A DNA stretch of 64,000 bases from Lentzea sp. NBRC 102530 (GCF_030269365.1 NZ_BSTF01000003.1:372001-436000), one strand, 5' to 3'. Counted from the stretch's first letter, positions 36,208 to 45,956 are shown. The notes: generated by a model not told the origin, from the letters alone. A program made the numbers and translations.

Positions 36208-38331
36208 ATGTTCGCGAAGTGGGGCTCGATCGCATATCGCCGCCGATGGGTGGTCTTGGTCGCGACGGTGCTGCTCGCCGTGCTGGGTGGCGTCTGGGGC
36301 CTGGGGGTGTTCGACAAGCTCAGCCAGGGCGGGTACGAGGCTCCTTCCAGTGAGGCTGCGCGGGCCGACAAAGTAGCCGAGCAGGCGTTCGGGCGGCAGA
36401 ACGGTGACGTGATCGTCATTTATCGCGGCGATTTCGCGAACCCGCTCGAACTCAAGAAGGTCGCCGACCACATCAGCGGCTTCCCGAAGGACGACGTGCT
36501 CAAGGCCGTCGGACCGGTGCCTTCGGACGACCAGCGGCAGGCTCTCGTCGCCATCACGCTGAGCAGCGGCGACTCGAACGAACAGATCAAGCAGTTCCAG
36601 GACATCGAGTCCCAGCTCGAGATCGACGGCTTCACCCAACAGGTCGGCGGCCTGGTGCCGACCCAGAAGGCCATCAACGACATGTCCCAGGAGGACCTGA
36701 CGCGCGCGGAGATGTTCTCGCTGCCGCTGGTCCTGCTGCTGCTCGTGATCATCTTCGGTGGCCTCGTGGCCGCGTCCCTCCCCGTCGTCGTCGGCGGCCT
36801 GGCGATCATGGGCTCGCTCGGCGTGCTGCACGCCGTCGCCCTCTTCACCGAGGTCAACTCGTTCGCGGTCAACGTCGCGTCGCTGCTCGGCCTGGGCATG
36901 GCGATCGACTACGGCCTCTTCATGGTCGGCAGGTTCCGCGAGGAACTCGCCCAGGGCCGCACCACCGAACAGGCAGTCAGCCGCACGGTCGCATCAGCAG
37001 GACGCACCGTCGTCTTCAGTGCGACGCTGCTGGTCATCGCGCTCGCAGGCTTGCTGCTCTTCCCGCACGGCTTCCTCAAGTCCCTCGCGTACGGCGGTGT
37101 CAGCTCGGTCGCCATCGCGGCACTGGTCTCGGTGACGCTGCTGCCCGCGTTGCTCGGCGTGCTCGGCAAGCGGGTCGACAAGCTCGCCATGCCGTGGCGC
37201 AAGAAGGAGCCGAGCGAACGCGGCTGGCGCAAGCTCAGCGGCGCGGTCATGAAACGACCCGTGCTGATCGCGCTGCCGATCATCGGCGTGCTGGTCGCGC
37301 TCGGCTCGCCGTTCCTCGGCGTCCAGTTCGGCCAGGTCACCGAGAAGGTGTTGCCCGAGGGCAACGCCGTCCGCGTGGCCGCGGAGAACATCAACCAGAA
37401 CTTCTCGGCGCTCTCCAACACCGGCTTCAAGATCGTTATCCAGGGCGGACGGGAAACCGAGGTCCAGAAGTACCTGAGCGAGGTCGCGAACGTCCCGGGC
37501 GTCGGCGAGGTCCAGCCGACCGGCCAGGGCAACGGCGTCACGGCCGCGTCGGCCGGACTCGAGCACGACGCGCTGAGCGAGGAGTCGAAGCAGGCGCTCA
37601 AGGACGTCCGCGCCCTCGAACCGCCGGCGAACGCCGAGGTGCTGGTCGGCGGCAACACCGCGATGGTGAGCGACTCGCTCGACGCCATCGCCGAAGGTCT
37701 GCCGCTGATGGTCACGCTGCTCGTCGGCGCGACGCTGATCCTGATGTTCCTGGCGTTCGGCTCGGTCGTGCTGCCGATCAAGGCCGTGCTGATGAGCGCG
37801 CTGTCGCTGTCGGCGACGTTCGGCGTGCTGGTCTGGATCTTCCAGGACGGCCACGGCGCGGACTGGCTCGGCGTCACGCCCGGCCCGCTGGAGTCCGGCA
37901 TCGTCGTGCTGATGGCGGCCATCGTGTTCGGCCTGTCGACGGACTACGAGGTCTTCCTGCTCAGCAGGATGGTCGAGGCCCGCGGCCAGGGCGCCACGAC
38001 GGAGGAGGCCGTGACCACCGGCCTCGCGAAGACCGGCCGTGTGATCACCTCGGCGGCGTTGCTGCTGATCGTGGTGACCGGCGCGTTCGCGTTCTCGCAG
38101 GTCGCGATGATGCGGTTCGTCGGCGTCGGCATGATCCTCGCGCTGGCGCTCGACGCCACCGTGGTTCGGATGCTGCTGGTGCCGGCCGTGCTCAAGCTCC
38201 TCGGCAACGCCGCGTGGTGGTCACCCGGTCCGCTCAAGCGCATCCAGGAACGCCTCGCGCTTCACGACGAGCCGGTGGACGACCTGGACGACTTCGACGA
38301 CGAGGTCCGCAGGCCCGTCCCGGTGGGCTGA
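36208..38331 (+). CDS. MMPL family transporter
   Basis: A 707-aa RND/MMPL exporter with two repeats of membrane helices plus periplasmic loops. Seen: FAKWGSIAYRRRWVVLVATV at helix 1, GLGMAIDYGLFMVGRFREEL (the conserved Asp-Tyr pair in helix 4 for proton relay), its counterpart FGLSTDYEVFLLSRMVEARG in the second half, and an acidic tail. MMPL proteins export lipids or drugs. AGGAGG lies 9 nt upstream of the ATG. Regulated presumably by the divergent TetR. The last 70 bp overlap the convergent beta-propeller gene. Confidence 0.93.
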   Translation: MFAKWGSIAYRRRWVVLVATVLLAVLGGVWGLGVFDKLSQGGYEAPSSEAARADKVAEQAFGRQNGDVIVIYRGDFANPLELKKVADHISGFPKDDVLKAVGPVPSDDQRQALVAITLSSGDSNEQIKQFQDIESQLEIDGFTQQVGGLVPTQKAINDMSQEDLTRAEMFSLPLVLLLLVIIFGGLVAASLPVVVGGLAIMGSLGVLHAVALFTEVNSFAVNVASLLGLGMAIDYGLFMVGRFREELAQGRTTEQAVSRTVASAGRTVVFSATLLVIALAGLLLFPHGFLKSLAYGGVSSVAIAALVSVTLLPALLGVLGKRVDKLAMPWRKKEPSERGWRKLSGAVMKRPVLIALPIIGVLVALGSPFLGVQFGQVTEKVLPEGNAVRVAAENINQNFSALSNTGFKIVIQGGRETEVQKYLSEVANVPGVGEVQPTGQGNGVTAASAGLEHDALSEESKQALKDVRALEPPANAEVLVGGNTAMVSDSLDAIAEGLPLMVTLLVGATLILMFLAFGSVVLPIKAVLMSALSLSATFGVLVWIFQDGHGADWLGVTPGPLESGIVVLMAAIVFGLSTDYEVFLLSRMVEARGQGATTEEAVTTGLAKTGRVITSAALLLIVVTGAFAFSQVAMMRFVGVGMILALALDATVVRMLLVPAVLKLLGNAAWWSPGPLKRIQERLALHDEPVDDLDDFDDEVRRPVPVG

Positions 38332-39338
38332 GGCGGGAAGGCGATCAGGGCCGCGTCGAACCGGCGCGGCCTCGCCTCCAGGTCCCCCGTCGTCATCCGG
38401 TACGTCGTGAGCACCGCGTTCGTGCTGTCCAGCACCGTCGTCGTCGCGCCGGTCGCGAGGAACACCCTCGAGTCCCCCGGCGCGATGGCGACGGTCGGCG
38501 CGTCGAAGGGCAAACGTTCGCGCACGGTCATCGACGCCGCGTCCAGCACCACGACGGACCGTTCCTTCGGCAACGTCAGGTAGACCGTCGAGCCGTCGGG
38601 GGTGACGGCGATGCTGCCCGCTCCCCTGCCGACCTCCACCGCGCCGACGACCTGGTTCGTGGTCGTGTCGATCACCGACACCGTGCCGGGCGTCTTCTCC
38701 CCGAGCCGCAGGCTGCTCACGTACAGGCGCCGACCGTCCGGTGAGAGCGCCAGGTGCTGCGGCAACCCGCCGACCTGCACCGTCGCCGTCTGGAACGCCG
38801 TCGCGGTGTCGATCAGGCCGACCGTGCCGTCCTGCGAGTTCGCGACGTAGAGGATCCGGTTGTCCGGGTGCGCGGCGAGCCCCTGCGGCTGCCCGCCCGC
38901 CTTGACCACGGCCACGAGCTGGAAGTTCTCCGGGTTCACCACGGCCACGCCGCCGCTGGCCGAGACGTAGAGCCGCTGGCCGTCCGGGCGCATCGCCGCG
39001 TGCGAGAGCTGGACCCAGGTGAAGATCCGGTCGACGATCTCACCGGTGAGGGGGTCGACGGCGGTGATCGTGCCGGTCCACCCGTTGATCACGTAGAGCC
39101 GCCGCCCGTCGGGGGACACCGCGACGCCGGTCGCCCTGCCTCCCGTGTCGGCCTCCACGAGCACGGCACCGGTGCTGGTGTCGACGACCTGCACGAGTCC
39201 GGTCCTGCCGACCACGTACGCCAGCGGCGTGACCGATGCGGAAGAAGTCGTCGTGTACTCGTGCCCTTGGTGAACACCCATCGCCGCGAAGGCCGCTGAG
39301 AGCGCTAGAACCGCGGCCACGAGGCGTGGCTTTGCCAT
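38262..39338 (-). CDS. Secreted YVTN/YncE-type beta-propeller repeat protein
   Basis: A 358-aa protein with an N-terminal signal sequence (residues 1–22, LVAAVLALSAAFAAMGV) and about seven repeats of the type G-x-x-P-x-x-L-A-x-x-P-D-x-R-x-L-Y-V (AVSPDGRRLYVING; ALSPDGRRLYVSS; AVTPDGSTVYLTL). Such propellers bind proteins or ligands outside the cell; the role here is unknown. The C-terminal Ser-rich tail (residues about 335–358) lies opposite the MMPL acidic tail in a 70-bp overlap and is probably not structurally important. Confidence 0.8.
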   Translation of the reverse strand: MAKPRLVAAVLALSAAFAAMGVHQGHEYTTTSSASVTPLAYVVGRTGLVQVVDTSTGAVLVEADTGGRATGVAVSPDGRRLYVINGWTGTITAVDPLTGEIVDRIFTWVQLSHAAMRPDGQRLYVSASGGVAVVNPENFQLVAVVKAGGQPQGLAAHPDNRILYVANSQDGTVGLIDTATAFQTATVQVGGLPQHLALSPDGRRLYVSSLRLGEKTPGTVSVIDTTTNQVVGAVEVGRGAGSIAVTPDGSTVYLTLPKERSVVVLDAASMTVRERLPFDAPTVAIAPGDSRVFLATGATTTVLDSTNAVLTTYRMTTGDLEARPRRFDAALIAFPPQPTGTGLRTSSSKSSRSSTGSS

Positions 39339-39420
39339 ACGCCCGATGGGAACACTTCCGGGTGCTTTCGATCCACTTCAGTCACTCGACCGAGGGAAAT
39401 CTTTGCCTGGACGTAGTACG

Positions 39421-39453
39421 ACCGTGGCCCGCGACGGCGGTGCGGGCCACGGT
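39421..39453. repeat. 12-bp perfect hairpin
   Basis: ACCGTGGCCCGC / GCGGGCCACGGT with a 9-nt loop. It lies downstream of DUF2339 on the minus strand, just beyond the 166-bp palindrome. No T-run follows on either strand. It may end the DUF2339 message. Confidence 0.75.
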
Positions 39454-39457
39454 CCGG

Positions 39458-39623
39458 AAGTGCTGGGACCACCGACCACCGCCGCGTCTTCGACGGTCAG
39501 CAGGGCACCTCGCGGCACCGGCCCCGCGCCCCCATATGACCCGATATGAGGACGCGGGGCCGGCACCACGATGCGCCCGTCTGACCGCCGAATACGGGGC
39601 GGAGGCCGGTGGTCCCAGCACTT
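39458..39623. repeat. 166-bp imperfect palindrome
   Basis: The left arm 39458–39537 and right arm 39544–39623 are inverted copies matching at 66 of 80 positions, with the outer 17 bases perfect (AAGTGCTGGGACCACCG). The centre is CATATGACCCGATATG. The right end touches the DUF2339 stop codon. The element fills most of the 283-bp gap between two minus-strand genes. Mismatches are spread evenly, so both arms probably derive from an old inverted duplication or a mobile palindromic element. Confidence 0.9.
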
Positions 39624-41634
39624 AGTGGGAGTGCGGAGCAGCTGGTTTGGATACGTATGACTCGGGGTTGTTGGCCGATGTCACCAGTTTGGCGTAACGG
39701 GTGCCCGCGGTGAGCAGGACCAGACCGGCGCCGAGGAACGCCAGCACGCGGGCGATCCCGTCCAGCGCCGAGAGGTCGAACAGCACCAGCTTCACGACCG
39801 CCGCGGCCACCAGGATCAGGCCCGAGATCCGCAGCGCCTTGTTGTTGATCCCCTTGACCAGCAAGAACAACGCGGCGACCGTCCACGACACGGTGACCAC
39901 CGAGTGTCCGAAGAGGAACCCGGTCTCGTCCGGCGACGCGAGCAGCGCCGCGCACAGCACCGCACCCGCCGCGCCGTAGAGCAGCATGAGCCCGGCGGCG
40001 ATCCACGGCACCGGGTGCTTGGCCGGCTCCCGCAGCACCTGCATCTTCAGCGCGGCCCACGGCAGCACGGCCGCGAACACGCCCAGCACGAGCGCCGTCA
40101 CCAGACCGGCCGCGTAGTCACCGGGCTGGACGTTGTTGAAGAACCGCGGCTCGTCCAGCAGCCACGTGATCGGCACGGCCATCCCGATCGTCATGGCGAA
40201 CCCGAGGAAGCCGAACGCGATGGAGCCCACCAGCGCGGCCTTCTTGTTCAGCCGCGCCGCGAGGAACGCCAGCAGCACGGCCTCGGCCAGCACGATCGCC
40301 GTGCGGATGTTGCCGTCCAGTGCCATCACCGTGGTCTGGAACAGCGCGAGCATGCCCATCGCGCCGGCGGAGAGCGAGAAGCCGCGCGGAAGGTCCGGGA
40401 TCATCCAGATCGCCAGCAGCACGGCCGCGACGACACCGGCGAGGATCGAGTTGGCCGGGGCGTTCAGCAACGTGGTGGCGAACAGCGACGGCAGCGCCGA
40501 ACCCGCGATCAACGCGACGGCCACGGCGTCGTCCGGACGCTTGCGGATCGTGAGGAACGCCACGGCGATGCCGACGACGGTGGTGGCACCGGCCACGCCG
40601 ACGACGGTCCACTCGTACGAGCGCGGGATGGCGTTCGCGGTGGTGAGCAGCGAGGCGAGGATCGGCGGGAACCCACCGGCGACGGCGAGACCCGGCCAGT
40701 TGCGCTTGATGTGGACCGGAGTGCTGGCCGTCTTGAGCACCAGCAGGAAGCCGACGAGCAGGACCGTGAAGCCCTCGGTGATGATCGGCGAGCACAGCGC
40801 GCAAGCTGCGACGACGGTGACCGCGAGCGCTTGCGACTCCCACTTCAGCGCGAGCACGACACCGGCCGCGGCCACGGCGAGCCCGATCAGCAGGCCGATG
40901 CTCTCCGGCAGGAACCCGTACAGGCTCGTGGCGGCGATGACGTCCAGGTAGAGACCCGCGAACCCGGTGAACGCGAGGGCCATCGCCCCGGTCCGGCCGG
41001 CGGGCGTGCGGTGCAGCCACATGCCGATGCCGACCAGCGCACCGCTGAACACGGCACCGCCGACCACTCGCGGCACGGGGCCGAGCCAGCCGCGCTGCAC
41101 GGCCAGGACCAGCAACAACACGAACCCGAGCACGGTGATCGCGCCACCGACCCAGGCGAGCAGCTTCGAGCCGGCGCCGTCCTTGCCGAGCTTCTCGAAC
41201 AACGACTCGCGCGGCGGCGGGGGCGGACCCCACGGCTGCTGCGGAGGCGGCCACTGCTGGCCGGGAGGAGGCGGGAGCTGCGGGCCGGGCGGCGCGAACG
41301 GCGGGGCCGCCGGCGGGAGCTGGGCCGAGGCCGCGGTCTGCCGCGCCCAGGGGTTGGGCTGCGGCGGCACGCCTGCCGACTGCTGCGGCGGCACGCCGGC
41401 GGGCGGCTGCTGCGGAACGCCGACAGGAACCCCTGCGGGCGGCGTCGGGACGGTGGTCACCGGAGGCTGCGGCACCTCGACGGGCCGTGCCACCTCGGGC
41501 GCCTCGACCACGGCGGTCGCGGTCGCGCCGGAGTGCTCGCGCATCTCCGTGCTGATCGTCGAGAGCCGCTGCCCGATGGCCGCGAGCTCCAGTGCGAGGC
41601 GCTGCTCGTACCCGAGGCGATCCTGTCCGTCCAT
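39622..41634 (-). CDS. DUF2339 multi-spanning membrane protein
   Basis: A 670-aa protein. The N-terminal 150 residues are cytosolic: a short helix (EQRLALELAAIGQRLSTIST) then a Pro/Gln/Gly-rich stretch. About twenty hydrophobic helices follow, starting with KLLAWVGGAITVLGFVLLLV (the family motif GxxxxxxGxxx before helix 1). DUF2339 proteins are of unknown function. ATG at 41634 gives the natural N-terminus; a 19-codon upstream extension is not homologous. Transcribed toward the palindrome. Confidence 0.82.
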   Translation of the reverse strand: MDGQDRLGYEQRLALELAAIGQRLSTISTEMREHSGATATAVVEAPEVARPVEVPQPPVTTVPTPPAGVPVGVPQQPPAGVPPQQSAGVPPQPNPWARQTAASAQLPPAAPPFAPPGPQLPPPPGQQWPPPQQPWGPPPPPRESLFEKLGKDGAGSKLLAWVGGAITVLGFVLLLVLAVQRGWLGPVPRVVGGAVFSGALVGIGMWLHRTPAGRTGAMALAFTGFAGLYLDVIAATSLYGFLPESIGLLIGLAVAAAGVVLALKWESQALAVTVVAACALCSPIITEGFTVLLVGFLLVLKTASTPVHIKRNWPGLAVAGGFPPILASLLTTANAIPRSYEWTVVGVAGATTVVGIAVAFLTIRKRPDDAVAVALIAGSALPSLFATTLLNAPANSILAGVVAAVLLAIWMIPDLPRGFSLSAGAMGMLALFQTTVMALDGNIRTAIVLAEAVLLAFLAARLNKKAALVGSIAFGFLGFAMTIGMAVPITWLLDEPRFFNNVQPGDYAAGLVTALVLGVFAAVLPWAALKMQVLREPAKHPVPWIAAGLMLLYGAAGAVLCAALLASPDETGFLFGHSVVTVSWTVAALFLLVKGINNKALRISGLILVAAAVVKLVLFDLSALDGIARVLAFLGAGLVLLTAGTRYAKLVTSANNPESYVSKPAAPHSH

Positions 41635-41716
41635 GTGATCAGAGTGAGGCAGCGCACGCCGAGTGACATCCGTACACCTACTCATCCACACATCTCAGCT
41701 TGACTACATCCATGTG

Positions 41717-41726
41717 TAATCGATTA
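41717..41726. promoter_or_regulatory. LacI-family operator upstream of the rbs operon
   Basis: TAATCGATTA is a perfect palindrome with the central CG typical of LacI/GalR/RbsR operators, 11 bp before the repressor start codon. Most likely the autoregulatory site of the operon. Confidence 0.65.
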
Positions 41727-41737
41727 ACTACGGCCTC

Positions 41738-42712
41738 GTGACGACCATGAAGGATGTCGCCCAGCACGCCGGAGTCTCCACGGCCACCGTGTCGCGAGTG
41801 CTCAACGGCCACGCCGCGCCGACGCCCGAGACCCGCGAGCGGGTGCTCGCCGCGATCGAGGAACTCGGCTACCGGCCCAACGCCCTGGCGCGATCCCTCA
41901 GGACCACCAGCACCCAGACCCTCGGTCTGGTCATCAGCGATCTGCTGAACCCGTTCTTCGCCGAGATCGCCCGAGCGGTCGAGGACGAAGCCCGGTCACA
42001 CGGCTACTGCGTCGTGATCGGGAACGCCGACGAGAACACCGAGCAGGAGGCGACCTACGTCCGCACCCTGCTCGACCGCCGGGTGGACGGCCTCCTGCTG
42101 TGCCCCGCGACCGACGACCCGAGTCTGGTTCGCGAAGTGAGCGCAGGCGGCGTGCCCGTCGTTCTGCTGGACCGGACGGTCAGGGGCGCCACATGCCCCG
42201 TCGTCCGGGCCGACGGCAGCGAGGCGTTGACCGCGCTCGCCCGGCGGCTCGTCGGCGCCGGCCACACCCGCATCGGAGTGATCGCGGGTCCGCCGAACAC
42301 CTCCACTGGAAGAGAACGGACCGACGTGCTCACGGGCTCGCTCGGCGGCCTCGCGCAGGTCGTGCACGGTGACTTCCGGCAGGAGAGCGGCAGCCAGGCC
42401 GCCGCGAAGCTCCTCGACGACGGCGCCACGGCGCTGGTCGCGATGGACAACCTGATGGGCCTCGGCGCGCTCGGCGAGGTTCGGGCCCGCGGCCTGCAGA
42501 TCCCGCACGACATCGCGTTCGCCGTGTTCGACGACCAGCCGTGGTTCCCGCTGCTGGACCCGCCGATCACGGTCGTCGCGCAGCCGACCGTCGAGATGGG
42601 CAGGGCCGCCGCGCGCAGCCTCCTCGCCCTGATCAACGGCCAGCAGCCCGACGACGTGAAGCTCACCGCGAAGCTCGTGCTGCGCGGCTCGCTCGGGGAG
42701 GCCGAGCTGTGA
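41738..42712 (+). CDS. rbsR: LacI family repressor, probable ribose regulator
   Basis: A 324-aa LacI-type regulator: the HTH TTMKDVAQHAGVSTATVSRV with hinge helix NALARSLR, then a periplasmic-binding-like ligand domain (LGLVISDLLNPFFAEIARAV). As first gene of an operon with a complete ribose-type transporter and ribokinase it is the probable RbsR. GTG at 41738 and ATG at 41747 are both possible; neither has a clear ribosome site, and the transcript may be leaderless. The stop overlaps rbsA by 4 bp. Confidence 0.88.
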   Translation: MTTMKDVAQHAGVSTATVSRVLNGHAAPTPETRERVLAAIEELGYRPNALARSLRTTSTQTLGLVISDLLNPFFAEIARAVEDEARSHGYCVVIGNADENTEQEATYVRTLLDRRVDGLLLCPATDDPSLVREVSAGGVPVVLLDRTVRGATCPVVRADGSEALTALARRLVGAGHTRIGVIAGPPNTSTGRERTDVLTGSLGGLAQVVHGDFRQESGSQAAAKLLDDGATALVAMDNLMGLGALGEVRARGLQIPHDIAFAVFDDQPWFPLLDPPITVVAQPTVEMGRAAARSLLALINGQQPDDVKLTAKLVLRGSLGEAEL

Positions 42713-44109
42713 TCACGGCCCGCGGCATCACCAAGCACTTCGGCAGCACCAAGGCCCTGGACGGCGTCGACCTGGACATCAACGCCGGTGAGGTGCACGT
42801 CCTGCTCGGCGAGAACGGCGCCGGCAAGTCCACCCTGGTCAAGATCCTCGCGGGGATCCACCGCCAGGACGCGGGCACCATCGAGGGGCACACCAGCCTC
42901 GCCGTCATCCACCAGGAACTGGCGCTGGTCCCGGAGCTGTCCGTCGCGGAGAACCTGTTCCTGAACCGCCTTCCGCGCCGGTTCGGCTTCGTCGACCGCG
43001 CCGAGATGCGCCGCAGGGCACCGGAACTGCTGCAGCGGGTCGGCCTGAGCGTCGACCCGGACGCCAAGGTCAAGGACCTCGGCATCGCCCAGCAGCAGAT
43101 GATCGAGATCGCCCGCGCGCTCGACAAGAACGCCGGCGTGCTGATCCTCGACGAGCCCACGGCCGTGCTCACCGAGACCGAGACCGACCGCCTGCTGGAG
43201 ATCATGGCCCAGCTGCGCGACAACGGCGTCGGCCTCGTCTTCATCACCCACCACCTGGACGAGATCCAGCGCGTCGCCGACCGCATCACCGTTCTCCGGG
43301 ACGGCAAGTCCGTCGGCGTCCTCGGCCCGAACGCCACCACCCAGCACATGATCGAACTGATGGTCGGCCGCCCGATCGACGAGCAGTACCCGCGCGCGCA
43401 ACAACGCCTGGGCCAGCCGCTCCTCAACATCCAGGGCCTGACCAGGCGCGGGGCGTTCGAGAACATCAGCATCGAGGTCCACGCGGGCGAGGTCGTCGGC
43501 ATCGCGGGCCTGGTCGGCGCGGGACGCACCGAGGTCGTGCGGGCGGCGTTCGGCGTGGACGCCTATGACCACGGCACGGTCGAGGTCGACGGGAAACCGT
43601 TACCCCGCCACAACGTCCAGGCCGCGATCGACGCGGGCCTCGGCCTGGTCCCCGAGGACCGCAAGGGCCAGGGCCTGGTGCTGACGGCGACCGTCGGCCA
43701 GAACCTCGAACTCGTCACGCTCGGCAACCGCGACCAGCAGCGCCTGCACGACATCGCGGGCAAGCTGCGGATCAAGGGACGGGTCGAGCAGCCGGTGAAG
43801 GAGCTCTCCGGCGGCAACCAGCAGAAGGTCGTCATCGGCAAGTGGCTGCTGGCCGACCCGAAGGTGCTGATCCTCGACGAACCGACCCGGGGCGTCGACG
43901 TCGGCGCCAAGGTCGAGATCTACGAGCTGATCAACCGCATGACCGCGCAGGGCAGGGCCGTGCTGCTCGTGTCCAGCGACCTGCCCGAGGTGATCGGGAT
44001 GAGCGACCGCGTCGTCGTCATGGCCCACGGCCGGGTGGCCGGTGAGCTGCCCAGGGGCGCGACCCAAGACCAGGTGATGGCACTCGCCGTGCAGGAGATC
44101 TCAGCGTGA
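42709..44109 (+). CDS. rbsA: Sugar (ribose) ABC transporter ATP-binding protein
   Basis: A 466-aa protein with two fused ATPase domains. The first has Walker A GENGAGKST, Q-loop VIHQELALV, signature LGIAQQQMIEIAR and Walker B LILDEPTAVL. The second keeps signature LSGGNQQKVVIGKWL and LILDEPTRGVDVGAKVEIY, with a degenerate Walker A (GLVGAGRTEVVRAAFGVD), as in RbsA/XylG. It is slightly shorter than the 500-aa norm. GTG start overlaps the repressor stop (GTGA), and its own stop overlaps rbsC. Confidence 0.93.
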   Translation: MITARGITKHFGSTKALDGVDLDINAGEVHVLLGENGAGKSTLVKILAGIHRQDAGTIEGHTSLAVIHQELALVPELSVAENLFLNRLPRRFGFVDRAEMRRRAPELLQRVGLSVDPDAKVKDLGIAQQQMIEIARALDKNAGVLILDEPTAVLTETETDRLLEIMAQLRDNGVGLVFITHHLDEIQRVADRITVLRDGKSVGVLGPNATTQHMIELMVGRPIDEQYPRAQQRLGQPLLNIQGLTRRGAFENISIEVHAGEVVGIAGLVGAGRTEVVRAAFGVDAYDHGTVEVDGKPLPRHNVQAAIDAGLGLVPEDRKGQGLVLTATVGQNLELVTLGNRDQQRLHDIAGKLRIKGRVEQPVKELSGGNQQKVVIGKWLLADPKVLILDEPTRGVDVGAKVEIYELINRMTAQGRAVLLVSSDLPEVIGMSDRVVVMAHGRVAGELPRGATQDQVMALAVQEISA

Positions 44110-45011
44110 GCACGATCAGCATTCGCAAGTACGCAAGTGAGAACGGTGCCCTCGCAGGACTCGTCATCCTCGCGCTCGCCATCGCGATCATGCAGCCGGC
44201 GTTCCTCAACGCGCAGAACCTGCTGAACGTCGGCGTGCAGGCTGCGGTCATCGCGATCATGGCGTTCGGCATGACGTTCGTGGTGGTCGCGGGCGGCATC
44301 GACCTGTCCGTCGGCAGCATCGCCGCGCTGGCCGCGATGGTCGGCGCGCTCACCGCGGGTCCGCTCGGTCTCGTCGTGGGTGCGTTGTGCGGCCTGGTGA
44401 ACGGCGCGCTGATCAGCTACGGCAAGCTGCCGCCGTTCATCGCGACGCTGGCCATGCTGAGCGTCGCCCGCGGTCTCACCCTGGTGCTCTCCGAGGGCCA
44501 GCCGCACGAGACCGACGCCCTGGTGACGTTCCTCGGCTCGAACCTCGCGCCGATGGTTCCGTTGCCGCTGCTGCTGATGCTCGCGTTCTTCGGCATCACC
44601 GGCCTGGTCCTCACGCGCACCAACCTCGGCCGTCGCATGTACGCGATCGGCGGCAACGAGGAGGCCGCGAAGCTCAGCGGCATCGACGTGCGCCGCAACA
44701 AGCTCTGGATCTACGCGTTGTCCGGCCTGTTCGCCGCCGCCGCGGGCCTCGTGCTCGCGGGACGGCTCGGGTCCGCCGGTCCGCAGGCCGCGGTCGGCTA
44801 CGAGCTCGACGCCATCGCCGCTGTCGTCATCGGTGGTGCGTCGCTGTCCGGTGGCGTTGGCCGCGCCACCGGGACGTTGGTCGGCGCACTTGTGCTCGCC
44901 GTCCTGCGCAACGGCCTCAACCTGCTGCAGGTCCCGCCGTTCTGGCAGCAGGTCGTCATCGGTGCGGTGATCGCTCTCGCCGCGCTGCTCGACTCACTTC
45001 GCCGTCGCTGA
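44106..45011 (+). CDS. rbsC: Sugar (ribose) ABC transporter permease
   Basis: A 301-aa membrane protein with about eight to ten helices, including the family motif AFGMTFVVVAGGIDLSVGSI and GRRMYAIGGNEEAAKLSGID. It forms the homodimeric channel of the RbsABC importer. GTG overlaps the rbsA stop by 4 bp. Confidence 0.95.
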   Translation: MSTISIRKYASENGALAGLVILALAIAIMQPAFLNAQNLLNVGVQAAVIAIMAFGMTFVVVAGGIDLSVGSIAALAAMVGALTAGPLGLVVGALCGLVNGALISYGKLPPFIATLAMLSVARGLTLVLSEGQPHETDALVTFLGSNLAPMVPLPLLLMLAFFGITGLVLTRTNLGRRMYAIGGNEEAAKLSGIDVRRNKLWIYALSGLFAAAAGLVLAGRLGSAGPQAAVGYELDAIAAVVIGGASLSGGVGRATGTLVGALVLAVLRNGLNLLQVPPFWQQVVIGAVIALAALLDSLRRR

Positions 45012-45041
45012 GAAAACCCGCAACAGGTAAGGAAGACACCA

Positions 45042-45956
45042 ATGAAGGTGACCCGACGGATCGCGTTGACCCTCGGTGCCGCAGCACTTGTGGCCACGGG
45101 ATGCAGCGGAACTGGGGCGTCCGGAGGCGACATCACCATCGGCCTCGCCGTGTCCACCCTGAACAACCCGTTCTTCGTGGAACTCCAGCAGGGCGCACAG
45201 GAGATGGCGGACAAGCTCGGCGCCAAGCTCACCGTGGTGGACGCGCAGAACGACGCCACGAACCAGATCAACCAGGTGCAGACGCTCGTCACGCAGGGCG
45301 TGAAGGCGATCATCCTGAACCCGGTCGACACCAAGCAGTCGGCGCCGGCGGCCAAGGCCGCCGAGACCGCGAACATCCCGCTGATCTCGGTCGACCGCGC
45401 CGTCGAGGGCAAGGTCGCCGCCGAGGTCGCGTCCAACAACGTCTCGGGCGGCAGCCTCGCGGCCATCGAACTGGGCCGCGCCACCTCCGGCGACGTCGCG
45501 CACCTCAAGGGCATCCCGGGCGCGTCCGCCTCGCGTGACCGCGGTCAGGGCTTCGAGCAGGGCCTGAACAGCGGCAACATCAAGGTCACCGCCTCGGCCG
45601 TCGCCGACTTCGACCGTGCCAAGGGCCTCAACGAGACCACGAACCTGCTGCAGGGCAACCCCGGTATCAAGGGCATCTTCGCCGAGAACGACGAGATGGC
45701 GCTCGGCGCGATCAAGGCGCTCGGGGCCAAGGCCGGCAAGGACGTCATGGTCGTCGGCTTCGACGGCACCCCGGACGGCCTGAAGGCGATCCAGGACGGC
45801 ACCCTCGCCGCGACCATCGCGCAGCAGCCGAAGCTGCTCGGCTCGAAGGCCGTCGAGCAGGCGGTGCACGCCGCCAAGAACGAGCCGGTGCAGCAGGTCG
45901 TGGACGTCGAGGTCAAGGTCATCAACCAGAAGAACGTGGCAGAGTTCGTCAAGTGA
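45042..45956 (+). CDS. rbsB: Sugar (ribose) substrate-binding lipoprotein
   Basis: A 304-aa extracytoplasmic binding protein. The lipoprotein signal peptide ends at Cys 21 (LVATGC, in TLGAAALVATGCSG). The mature part is a Peripla_BP_4 fold: IGLAVSTLNNPFFVELQQGA, VDAQNDATNQINQVQTLVTQ, and GIKGIFAENDEMALGAIKAL, close to RbsB. It delivers ribose, or a related sugar, to RbsC. It lies 30 bp after rbsC and overlaps rbsK by 4 bp. Confidence 0.95.
   Translation: MKVTRRIALTLGAAALVATGCSGTGASGGDITIGLAVSTLNNPFFVELQQGAQEMADKLGAKLTVVDAQNDATNQINQVQTLVTQGVKAIILNPVDTKQSAPAAKAAETANIPLISVDRAVEGKVAAEVASNNVSGGSLAAIELGRATSGDVAHLKGIPGASASRDRGQGFEQGLNSGNIKVTASAVADFDRAKGLNETTNLLQGNPGIKGIFAENDEMALGAIKALGAKAGKDVMVVGFDGTPDGLKAIQDGTLAATIAQQPKLLGSKAVEQAVHAAKNEPVQQVVDVEVKVINQKNVAEFVK

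Noticed and set aside
39378..39625. Two short frames on opposite strands with similar peptides ending in GGPST
   Set aside because: The similarity comes from the 166-bp palindrome; differences fall equally in all codon positions, so there is no sign of protein selection.
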